From an uncultured Fidelibacterota bacterium (GTDB taxonomy: Bacteria > Fidelibacterota > Marinisomatia > Marinisomatales > UBA1611), in the NCBI GenBank assembly GCA_902562835.1, contig CACEUX010000015.1, positions 1 through 38,098 of the forward strand: a stretch of 38,098 nt of DNA, given 5' to 3'. The position numbers were made by a program, and so were the translations under genes. Shown here one piece after another: positions 1-6,799 of the stretch. The notes under the pieces are model-generated. The model had not been told where the DNA came from. It saw only the letters and a list, made by a program, of their open reading frames with translations, and searched no databases. Positions within the stretch are counted from its first letter, which is position 1; every line of letters starts with the position of its first letter.

Positions 1-186
1 AAAGACGGCAAGATGAAGATGATATCTTTCTTTGCTAAGCGAGCGCGAGGTATGATGGCACGGTTTATAATACAAAATCAGATCAATGATAAAAATGACA
101 TACTTGCATTTAATCTTGAGGGATATAGTTTTGACCCATCTATCTCATCTCCGAATGAGCCAGTTTTTACTCGCCATCCAGCCTAA
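1..186 (+). CDS. yaaA: Peroxide stress protein YaaA (DUF328), C-terminal fragment
   Basis: The window opens inside a gene. Frame 1 is open from base 1 to a TAA at 184-186 and gives 61 residues. The fragment contains the YaaA/DUF328 C-terminal signature: an ISFFAKRARG stretch, then MARFIIQN, then FNLEGYSFD, ending in EPVFTR. The same order is found at the end of Escherichia coli YaaA (ISFYAKKARG, SRFIIENR, FNSEGY). In E. coli the family limits intracellular iron and DNA damage during peroxide stress and binds DNA; it is cytoplasmic. The start and about three quarters of the protein lie upstream of the window, so integrity cannot be judged. The next gene begins 14 nt after the stop on the same strand. 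Confidence 0.88.
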   Translation, partial: KDGKMKMISFFAKRARGMMARFIIQNQINDKNDILAFNLEGYSFDPSISSPNEPVFTRHPA

Positions 187-200
187 TTAAACTCACAATA

Positions 201-719
201 ATGAATAGGCTCCTTATCACACTTTTTTCTGTGCTCACAATTGTCGTTGCTACAGAACAAAAACCATTCAAACATGAAAAAAATATTTTAGCAGTATTAA
301 ATGAATATATGTCAAGTGTGGATAATAAAGATATTGATGCTATGCTGAATCACCTAACAATCCCCATCGATCTTCATTTTGGGTCCGGAAGGGTAGTGAC
401 GGTCAGGTCTGATAATGAGTTAAAGGATATATTTCAGAATTGGAAAAATTCGCCGAGTTCAAATTTTTACTCAACAGTGCTCAGAACGGTCTCTGTTGAG
501 GAAACAGGTATAGTTAATAATATGCTGGCAGTTGCTGATATCACTTATGATAGATTAGATAAAGATGGTAACATTATCAAAACTGAGAGAGCGCTTTATC
601 ACTTTATAAAGGGTACTGGCTATTATGCAAAACCGTTGAAGTTTATATGGGCTTTGTCAACAAGGTGGGCTAGGGACTGGAAAATCTATATGATTTCCAA
701 TATTGACACGGATCAATAG
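201..719 (+). CDS. Small exported protein, probable NTF2/SnoaL-like fold
   Basis: This encodes 172 residues starting at ATG 201. Residues 1-17 form a short basic start and hydrophobic stretch (MNRLLITLFSVLTIVVA), so it is probably exported to the periplasm. The mature part begins with a helix of the type ILAVLNEYMSSVDNKDIDAML, continues into beta-rich segments and ends with a Trp-rich strand (RWARDWKIYMIS). That order resembles SnoaL/NTF2-like cone folds, often used for small-ligand binding or as orphan domains. No catalytic signature is visible, so the fold is an inference and no function is assigned. There is no clear Shine-Dalgarno sequence. Its TAG at 717-719 faces the stop of the convergent thioredoxin gene with a 5-nt gap. 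Confidence 0.6.
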   Translation: MNRLLITLFSVLTIVVATEQKPFKHEKNILAVLNEYMSSVDNKDIDAMLNHLTIPIDLHFGSGRVVTVRSDNELKDIFQNWKNSPSSNFYSTVLRTVSVEETGIVNNMLAVADITYDRLDKDGNIIKTERALYHFIKGTGYYAKPLKFIWALSTRWARDWKIYMISNIDTDQ

Positions 720-724
720 GACAT

Positions 725-1330
725 TTAGAAATCTACTGTAACGCTCGCATCATTTTTTTCTTCTAACTGTCGTTCATACTCAAAATCACCATAATCAATA
801 TTCTCACTGTCGAGATATTTTAATAGTTCTTGTAAGTATTCATTTTCCAACCCTTCTTTATACCCATTTGATTTGTGTAAAATAGTCCCGTCCTTTCCTA
901 CAATAAATAGTGTTGGATATCCCAAAACTCCCAATTTTTTTGCAAGTTTTGCAGAGGGGTCGACAGATACAGGGAATTTATATTTTCTCTTTTCAATGTA
1001 AGGCCTAACAAGCTTTAGGACATTTGGTTTATTAGCATTTACAGCTAGTACCTTTAAACCGGCATCTTTAAAGTTTGTATTTAACTGATCAAGGTAGGCC
1101 AACTGCCTTCCACATAACGGTCACCAAGTAGTCCAAAAGTTAATGATCATAGGTCCATTCGAATTAAAATCCGATAACTTTGCATATTCTCCATTTAACA
1201 TTTTAATTCTTGCATTATCGATCTTCTTGGCGACTAATGTTTCTGAGGCAAACAACTGTAGGATAAAGAGGATGAGTATCGGGCTTATTTTTTTCATAGA
1301 GAATTGTCTTTTCATACTTTCTTTAGTCAT
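725..1330 (-). CDS. TlpA/ResA-like thioredoxin, putative selenoprotein (in-frame UGA at 1123-1121)
   Basis: Read through one TGA, this frame gives 201 residues from ATG 1330 (in-frame ATGs at 1315 and 1297 are alternatives). A hydrophobic segment at residues 13-32 would anchor or export it. The thioredoxin fold follows: INFWTTW (64-69), the TGA at residue 70, PLC (71-73), a helix, and the cis-Pro loop GYPT with Pro139. TlpA/ResA proteins have WCxxC here, so TGA stands exactly at the first redox Cys and would give U-P-L-C. C73 is the only cysteine codon in the frame. These proteins are periplasmic thiol-disulfide oxidoreductases. The gene lies about 21 nt downstream of the large secreted protein 1352-4519 on the same strand and probably shares its mRNA. 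Both halves align to one family with no missing residues, and a hairpin follows the TGA. A nonsense mutation (TGC/TGT to TGA) or sequencing error is the alternative. No selA, selB, selC or selD is in the window. Confidence 0.78.
1096..1108 (-). promoter_or_regulatory. Candidate bacterial SECIS hairpin after the UGA
   Basis: On the minus-strand mRNA, the 13 bases AGGCAGUUGGCCU form a perfect 4-bp AGGC/GCCU stem with loop AGUUG. The stem starts 12 nt after the UGA. An alternative fold on 1091-1109 pairs AAGG with CCUU, has one C/A mismatch, then AG/CU around a UUGGC loop. Known bacterial SECIS elements are small hairpins inside the coding sequence just 3' of the UGA, with a G early in the apical loop. 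In the first fold the loop starts 16 nt after the UGA and has G at loop position 2, which fits. Short hairpins like this also occur by chance. Confidence 0.5.
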
Positions 1331-1351
1331 CAAGTTTATGAGGATAATTAC

Positions 1352-4300
1352 TTATCGCACAACTGCAAATTTTCCGATAAATGGATTATTGTCATTTCCA
1401 ACTGATTGGACGTGGTAAATATACAAACCTGGTCCAGCCTCCTGATTATTAATGGTCCTCATATCCCAGAAAGCATTTCCTGAGGTTTCATTGGTGTGCT
1501 TTATCGTTGTAACAAGTTCCCCTGAGAGAGTATAGACATTAATGGTACATTCGTCGGTTAGGTTTGTGAATCTAATTCTACGAATGTGTTCTGATTCATT
1601 AAATCTTGAGCCAGAGATATATGGATTCGGTACGACTTTTACATTTTTTAGATCGGTTTGTGGAGCAATACCTGGATAGACCTGTACAAAGTTTTTGTCA
1701 AGAATTGTTGTTCCTTTAGAATTCTCTAGTGAGGCATATCCATCAGGCTCAGCCCATTTATTTGGATTTGAATAATTTGTATCTATTACAGTCTCATACT
1801 GACCATTGCCAATATCGATATAAGTAATGTCATAAGGCGGCTCAACACCCATATCATATGACACAACTGAATAAGTATATTCAATTCCATTGACTATATC
1901 TTCATCTTCAAACATATAATTGTATGTGTTACCATCAAAAGTATATGGTTCTGGTAGTCTGATCATGTCAAAGCCTGTATCATTCCCCAGATCAAACCAT
2001 GGGAAGTAGGGATCTTGACCACTTATAGAGTGCCCTCTAGAAAGTTCAGGCGCACAGTCATAGTTATTTTCGTATACGCAGTGCAAGGAGTCTTCTTCAG
2101 CAGATAAGTCGAACTGCATATAGGGCCTCCATCCAACAAAAATACCATCTGTATCATAGATCATATCATCTGGGTCGCCCCATGTTTCCCCTCCGTCACT
2201 GCTTTTATATATCTTGTAGCCTTCAAAGTCAGAATACCCTGTAACGACATCCTGGGAGTATTCAGCAGCATCATTCCAATAAATATTGACCTTACCTAAT
2301 TCTCCAGTTGCATGGACCTTTGGTCTGTTTGGCGGTGTAAATCCCTGATATCTAGAATTATACATTACCTGTGCAAATCTTGCATTGTTGATAAGATCTT
2401 CTTCATTTTGGCCAAAAATAATACAAAAAGAAAAAGGAACTTCACGTCCAACAGGAAGGTCAAAAGGTCCACAGGTCATTAGGACCAGTGGGTCAACACC
2501 TTCGGGCGGCCTCTGAAAGACCATTTCTTCTTCAATGCCTTCAAGTGAATCAAAATGAGGGTTTAGGTCAGATGGTAAATCAGTTCCTGGATCTTGAGTA
2601 TGAAAATGCCATGCATGTTCGTTTTCACTCAGGTTGGTTGTATCCCCGATCATTAGTTTATAAAACAATTCCTCCTTATTTCTGGCTTGCGGGCATCCCG
2701 GTGTTCCTGCGTAACAGTCTCCAGAGAGGCTCTCGGGATGAGTTACACCTGGGCGTAAATACCAGTCTAGCCAATGCCAGTCTGTCATTTTTAAAGGTTC
2801 TCCAGGAAAAATATCTATCACGCCATCTCTATCTAGATCTATGGGTGTTGTTGCCTTTGGTGAATCAAGTAATTGTGTAGCAACTAGACCAAATTCATTT
2901 CCAGGACTTGGTGTATTGGGGTCCATTGCATATCCTGCAACACCAGAATAACCATCATAGTCCCCGATCATTGCCATGCTGATAAGCATTCTTTCATTGT
3001 TAAGTTCAAATACCTCCCAATAATATTTCATATAATCATCTGCGCTAGACCAGTAGCTTGAATTACCATATTTATCACTGGTCAGGATGACCCCATCATT
3101 CCAAAATCCAAGGCTGACACCTGAATAGTCAAAACCCTTCCCTCGATTCAATTTCGTTCCATCAGGCATGACCATTCCTTCTCCACATATTTGTCCCCCA
3201 GATTCATCAAGAATTGGTACTCCAAATTCATCTTCAGCGCACCAGTCACCGCTCTCATTTCTAACCTTGACGGTTACAAAGAGAATATCCTCTGCGTATG
3301 ATACTCCATATGAATGGGCCTCTGACATAACCCTTAGACCCATGGGATATCCTGTCTGCTCATATTCGTTATTGGTATTTACCTGATTACCACGGTGGGC
3401 CCATCTATCATCAAACTCAAGGTAGACATCCATATCAGATATAAATCTTCCAGGGACATCTTCCCAGCAGTCTGGATCTTTACGGGACTGGGAGCAACCA
3501 GGGAGATTTATATTATAATCTTCTGCCCACCATCCAGGCCAAAATGAATCTATTTCTCCAGTAAGCGAATTTATTTTTTTTGGCCATGTAGAACCATATC
3601 CAGAATGGGCCAGTAGGGGATAGGTGTCTGCTGGGTCCGTAACATAAGTATCACCAAAAAGTTCTCCAGCAGAAATTTCTGTATTATGTGTTTTGGTCCT
3701 GGCCATTGTTGAAGCGTGCCAGTCGGTATTATAAGTTGGAGAGTAATACGATAGACAAGACTCTGCTGTGTTTGCCCCATAGTATGTATAAAGATCATCT
3801 TCAGTCCATTCTTGCTGATCTTTGCCATAGTCGTAATAATCAAATTGTTCCTCGCGGCTGATCAGTTTTGGTCTAAGTGCCCATGGATATATGAGTCCAA
3901 TACGCGATGTTGATCTATTTGGATCAAGATCACCAGTTGTGCTAATGATGATCTTATCTAATTCATGATCGATCATCCACTGCCTATCACCGTTAATCTC
4001 ATTAATGGAAACCTTTTTGGCAATACTGTCTGGTTCCCAGATACCATCATCGTTCTCAGCGTCAAAAAGGATGCCAACAAAATTTGTATCACCTTCTTCA
4101 AACCAGGATTCATAAGCGTTCTGAGACTCCCAAATGCTATACATCGGTAAACCATCCTCATCTGTAATTATTTCTGTATTTGACCATGTATAGTTCGATG
4201 AATAGGATTGCCCCGGTATGCCTGCAATGAATGATACCTCGTAGAGGTAAGCATACTCACCCCAGGCACCATTAGGATTTACCTCTATATCAATATAATT

Positions 4301-4519
4301 GCCATAGTTAATGATCGCTGTCTGTGCCTTGCCTTGTAAAAGATATCCTCTGGCACGGTCACTCATTGGGTTGGTAGGGAACGGGTTATCGCCAATTTTA
4401 GCTGCTTGGTTCATTTTAAACGGATCTGGAGTGTGCTGGGATGAAGGCCTACCAATATTATTACCAAAGATCAGGGGAAAAATTGAAATGCTTATGATGT
4501 ATAATTGGCGTTTGAACAT
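1352..4519 (-). CDS. Giant secreted protein with FN3-like region and VVPNPY-type sorting domain
   Basis: This encodes 1055 residues from ATG 4519, with a signal peptide at about residues 1-19 (MFKRQLYIISISIFPLIFG). The body is rich in Trp, Tyr, Asp and Gly and matches no enzyme family I recognise. From about residue 728 an FN3-like region is visible (PPNRPKVHATGELGKVNIYW, later DFEGYKIYKSSDGG and GIEYTYSVVSYD). From about residue 956 a C-terminal domain runs VKVVPNPYI, then NVYTLSGELVTTI, and ends GKFAVVR. Such Ig-like C-terminal domains are used for type IX secretion and surface anchoring in FCB bacteria. It is a clear paralogue of the plus-strand protein 9780-13139, sharing VVPNPYI, TLSGxLVTTI, FEGYxxY and the GKFAV ending. 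It is transcribed divergently from 4681 and leads into the thioredoxin. Function is unknown; a surface or substrate-binding role is inferred. Confidence 0.85.
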   Translation of the reverse strand: MFKRQLYIISISIFPLIFGNNIGRPSSQHTPDPFKMNQAAKIGDNPFPTNPMSDRARGYLLQGKAQTAIINYGNYIDIEVNPNGAWGEYAYLYEVSFIAGIPGQSYSSNYTWSNTEIITDEDGLPMYSIWESQNAYESWFEEGDTNFVGILFDAENDDGIWEPDSIAKKVSINEINGDRQWMIDHELDKIIISTTGDLDPNRSTSRIGLIYPWALRPKLISREEQFDYYDYGKDQQEWTEDDLYTYYGANTAESCLSYYSPTYNTDWHASTMARTKTHNTEISAGELFGDTYVTDPADTYPLLAHSGYGSTWPKKINSLTGEIDSFWPGWWAEDYNINLPGCSQSRKDPDCWEDVPGRFISDMDVYLEFDDRWAHRGNQVNTNNEYEQTGYPMGLRVMSEAHSYGVSYAEDILFVTVKVRNESGDWCAEDEFGVPILDESGGQICGEGMVMPDGTKLNRGKGFDYSGVSLGFWNDGVILTSDKYGNSSYWSSADDYMKYYWEVFELNNERMLISMAMIGDYDGYSGVAGYAMDPNTPSPGNEFGLVATQLLDSPKATTPIDLDRDGVIDIFPGEPLKMTDWHWLDWYLRPGVTHPESLSGDCYAGTPGCPQARNKEELFYKLMIGDTTNLSENEHAWHFHTQDPGTDLPSDLNPHFDSLEGIEEEMVFQRPPEGVDPLVLMTCGPFDLPVGREVPFSFCIIFGQNEEDLINNARFAQVMYNSRYQGFTPPNRPKVHATGELGKVNIYWNDAAEYSQDVVTGYSDFEGYKIYKSSDGGETWGDPDDMIYDTDGIFVGWRPYMQFDLSAEEDSLHCVYENNYDCAPELSRGHSISGQDPYFPWFDLGNDTGFDMIRLPEPYTFDGNTYNYMFEDEDIVNGIEYTYSVVSYDMGVEPPYDITYIDIGNGQYETVIDTNYSNPNKWAEPDGYASLENSKGTTILDKNFVQVYPGIAPQTDLKNVKVVPNPYISGSRFNESEHIRRIRFTNLTDECTINVYTLSGELVTTIKHTNETSGNAFWDMRTINNQEAGPGLYIYHVQSVGNDNNPFIGKFAVVR

Positions 4520-4680
4520 TTACAGTTTTTTTAGATTCATAACTTTATGCTAAAATGTTGATGTCTATAAAAATTTGGATCAAAGATACGGCATAATTTA
4601 TATGATCACCCGGTATTTTGATATGTGGACCTTAAGATGTATCTTATTATACTATTTTACAAAGATTATTTGGGAGTTTT
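4520..4680. promoter_or_regulatory. Divergent intergenic region, likely promoters for both directions
   Basis: This 161-nt AT-rich stretch separates two divergent genes that both encode secreted proteins with sorting domains, so it should hold at least two promoters. On the plus strand there is TTGATA at 4618-4623 and a TATTAT/TATACT cluster at 4645-4653, but the spacing (21-24 nt) is longer than the standard 17, so I do not call an exact promoter. GGGAG at 4672-4676 is a fair ribosome binding site for 4681 or 4684. No operator-like palindrome was seen. Confidence 0.35.
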
Positions 4681-6756
4681 ATGATGAAATCGTTAAATCA
4701 TTTTTTTCTTGGGTTAATTTCTATTACAACTTTATTTGGTCAAGATCTTTGTCCTCCAGCTTATGTTGAAGCTCTTTTCTATGATGAAAAAATAGAACTT
4801 TCTTGGCATCAGACAGAATCTTTTGGAGATGTTCTGTTCGAAGAGTGTTTTTTATCCTGCTCACTTGCTGTGGAGGCGATGGAGGTTGTTCATGATACTA
4901 CAATATGTGGTGATTGCTCGGGCGGCTGGTTTAGATACTCAGATGGAACGGCTGCTGATTGTGGAAGTGGTATGTATCCCTGCGATGATGGTGGAGAGGA
5001 TGACTTTTCTGCTTATGCTAGTTATTCTGGAACCGATACGACAACAGATGCTTACGCTCCTGTGGATAGTAGGTTAATTGGTAGTGTAGACTTGAGCGGT
5101 TACACCGCTGCCTATATTTCTTTTACCGAAGCATACAATTACCCTGCTGATGCATCTAATAATAATTATCTCGATGTATCGGTGGATGGCGGAGCGACCT
5201 GGGACTCTGTCTATGTGTCTTATCCAGATACTATTGGTGATTACTTTTGGTTCAATACTGTTGACCTAACTGAATATGCTGGAAGTGAGATCATGTTCGC
5301 ATTTAGATATTACTGTACCCTTGGGTATGGTGAGGCCTGGTTTGTTGATGATATAAAAGTCTATGGCGGACAAGCTGGTCAGGGGAATGTCTGTGGTGAG
5401 TTTTCTCATTATAATATTTACCAAGATGGCGTGCAGATAGGGACCACTGAGTATGATGAGACAGAATTTACAGTTGAGGGTCTCGAAAATGGGGTTGAAT
5501 ACTGTTTTGAAGTAACAGCCGTTTATGGTGAGGGAGAATCTGAGCCCACATCTGTCGTCTGTGCAAGTCCAATGGGGCCATTTCAGGTCAACCCTCAGGT
5601 CATCAATTTTGATGAGTTAATGGCAGGCGATTACCAAGAACAAATAATGAATATTGAGAATTTTGATACAACTGATGCAGATTTTACTATTAGTTCTATT
5701 GAACTATCTAATCTTGAAGCTGCCTTTGATCTAGTACTGTCACAATTTGAAGATGGCACTCTAGGTGATTTTACAAATGTCCCTGACCTAGGAGAGGAAT
5801 GGACCGTAGGTGATTCAGCTGAAAATTCTTCAACCTATCTACCTTTTCCCTCACCACCAGATGGTTCACAGAATTTCGCATTGTATAATGATGATGCAGC
5901 AGGGGACGATCCATTTAATCCGGCGACACCTATGCTTGTCTCAAACCCTGCTTTCTCTGGGAATGATCCTTCATTCTTAGTTTTTGACCTTTATTTTCCC
6001 AATCCCGCTGGACCTTGCGGTCCAGATCAAGCTTCTTATGCAGATGACTTTAAGGTAAAGGTATCTATTGATGATGGTGTGACATGGACCTTGATCGATT
6101 CTACTATGGCAACTGGGGTATGGTATTGGGCCTCTTACATGTATAACCTAGAGCCCTACATAAGTGAAGTAAGTTCATTCAGGGTTGGATTTCAGTATAC
6201 AGATTGTGATGGAGAATGGGGATATGGTGTTGCTATCGATAATATGGCTATTAAGATGGGTGATAGCTATACATGGTTGACTGTATCGCCCTACAGAGGA
6301 AATGTCTCAGCATTTGCTGGCTATAATGATTCAATAGCCGTAAAAGTTGGCGCATATGGAGTATATGATAATTTGAGCATTGAGGATGAACTTGTAATTG
6401 AATCAGGAGAAAATATTGTTTCTGTTGATATTGGAGTTGGTGTTCAGGTCAGCTTAGATGAGTCAGGTATTACCCCTTTTGAATTTGCTCTTCATCAAAA
6501 TTATCCAAATCCATTTAATCCTGAGACGAATATCCAGTTTGACCTAGCTGAGAATTCACATGTTAGAGTATCTGTTTTCAATCTGGTAGGACAGCAAGTT
6601 GCATCTTTAGTGAATGGACCAATGGATGCTGGAATGTACCATATCAAATGGTCTGGACTCAGCGATAATGGGGAATCATTGCCATCTGGAATGTATTTTT
6701 ATGAGATGAAGACAGATAATTACCATTCTGTTAAAAAACTACTGTTCGTTAAATAG
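4681..6756 (+). CDS. Secreted multidomain protein with nested FN3 and anchor-J-like domains and sorting domain
   Basis: This encodes 691 residues; ATG 4684 is equally possible and lies 7 nt from a GGGAG site. A signal peptide ends near residue 20 (LFGQ). An FN3 domain starts at residues 24-46 (PPAYVEALFYDEKIELSW) and resumes at about 239-299 (HYNIYQDGVQIG, NGVEYCFEVTAVYGEGESEP). Between the halves sits a beta-sandwich with DVSVDGGATWDSV and AWFVDDIKVYGG, as in MAM/choice-of-anchor-J domains. A second Ig/BACON-like domain begins FQVNPQVINF (about 299) and resumes at 526 (YTWLTVSPYRGNVSAFAGY). It is interrupted at 356-525 by another anchor-J-like domain (FEDGTLGDF to VAIDNMAIK). Residues 600-691 are a type IX-style sorting domain (FALHQNYPNPFNPETN, ending KKLLFVK). 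Probably a cell-surface adhesin or binding protein; no enzyme motif was seen. Confidence 0.85.
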   Translation: MMKSLNHFFLGLISITTLFGQDLCPPAYVEALFYDEKIELSWHQTESFGDVLFEECFLSCSLAVEAMEVVHDTTICGDCSGGWFRYSDGTAADCGSGMYPCDDGGEDDFSAYASYSGTDTTTDAYAPVDSRLIGSVDLSGYTAAYISFTEAYNYPADASNNNYLDVSVDGGATWDSVYVSYPDTIGDYFWFNTVDLTEYAGSEIMFAFRYYCTLGYGEAWFVDDIKVYGGQAGQGNVCGEFSHYNIYQDGVQIGTTEYDETEFTVEGLENGVEYCFEVTAVYGEGESEPTSVVCASPMGPFQVNPQVINFDELMAGDYQEQIMNIENFDTTDADFTISSIELSNLEAAFDLVLSQFEDGTLGDFTNVPDLGEEWTVGDSAENSSTYLPFPSPPDGSQNFALYNDDAAGDDPFNPATPMLVSNPAFSGNDPSFLVFDLYFPNPAGPCGPDQASYADDFKVKVSIDDGVTWTLIDSTMATGVWYWASYMYNLEPYISEVSSFRVGFQYTDCDGEWGYGVAIDNMAIKMGDSYTWLTVSPYRGNVSAFAGYNDSIAVKVGAYGVYDNLSIEDELVIESGENIVSVDIGVGVQVSLDESGITPFEFALHQNYPNPFNPETNIQFDLAENSHVRVSVFNLVGQQVASLVNGPMDAGMYHIKWSGLSDNGESLPSGMYFYEMKTDNYHSVKKLLFVK

Positions 6757-6799
6757 ACCAAAAAATACGAATAAAGACTATTCTATCACTGGAGCAGAA

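Noticed and set aside
725-1102. A separate 125-residue thioredoxin-like gene starting at TTG 1102, plus a 70-residue gene upstream
   Set aside because: The two pieces are in the same frame, are separated only by one TGA, and together make one complete TlpA-like fold. The downstream piece alone would begin after the active site and have no leader.
1121-1123. General reassignment of TGA to Trp or Gly in this genome
   Set aside because: TGA is used as a normal stop at 15952-15954 and 38084-38086, and no other complete gene in the window carries an in-frame TGA.
2488-2880. Open frame on the strand opposite the giant secreted protein
   Set aside because: It lies wholly inside a gene with clear domains, has no ribosome binding site, and its translation shows no recognisable motif. 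Similar antisense frames in other large genes were dismissed for the same reason.
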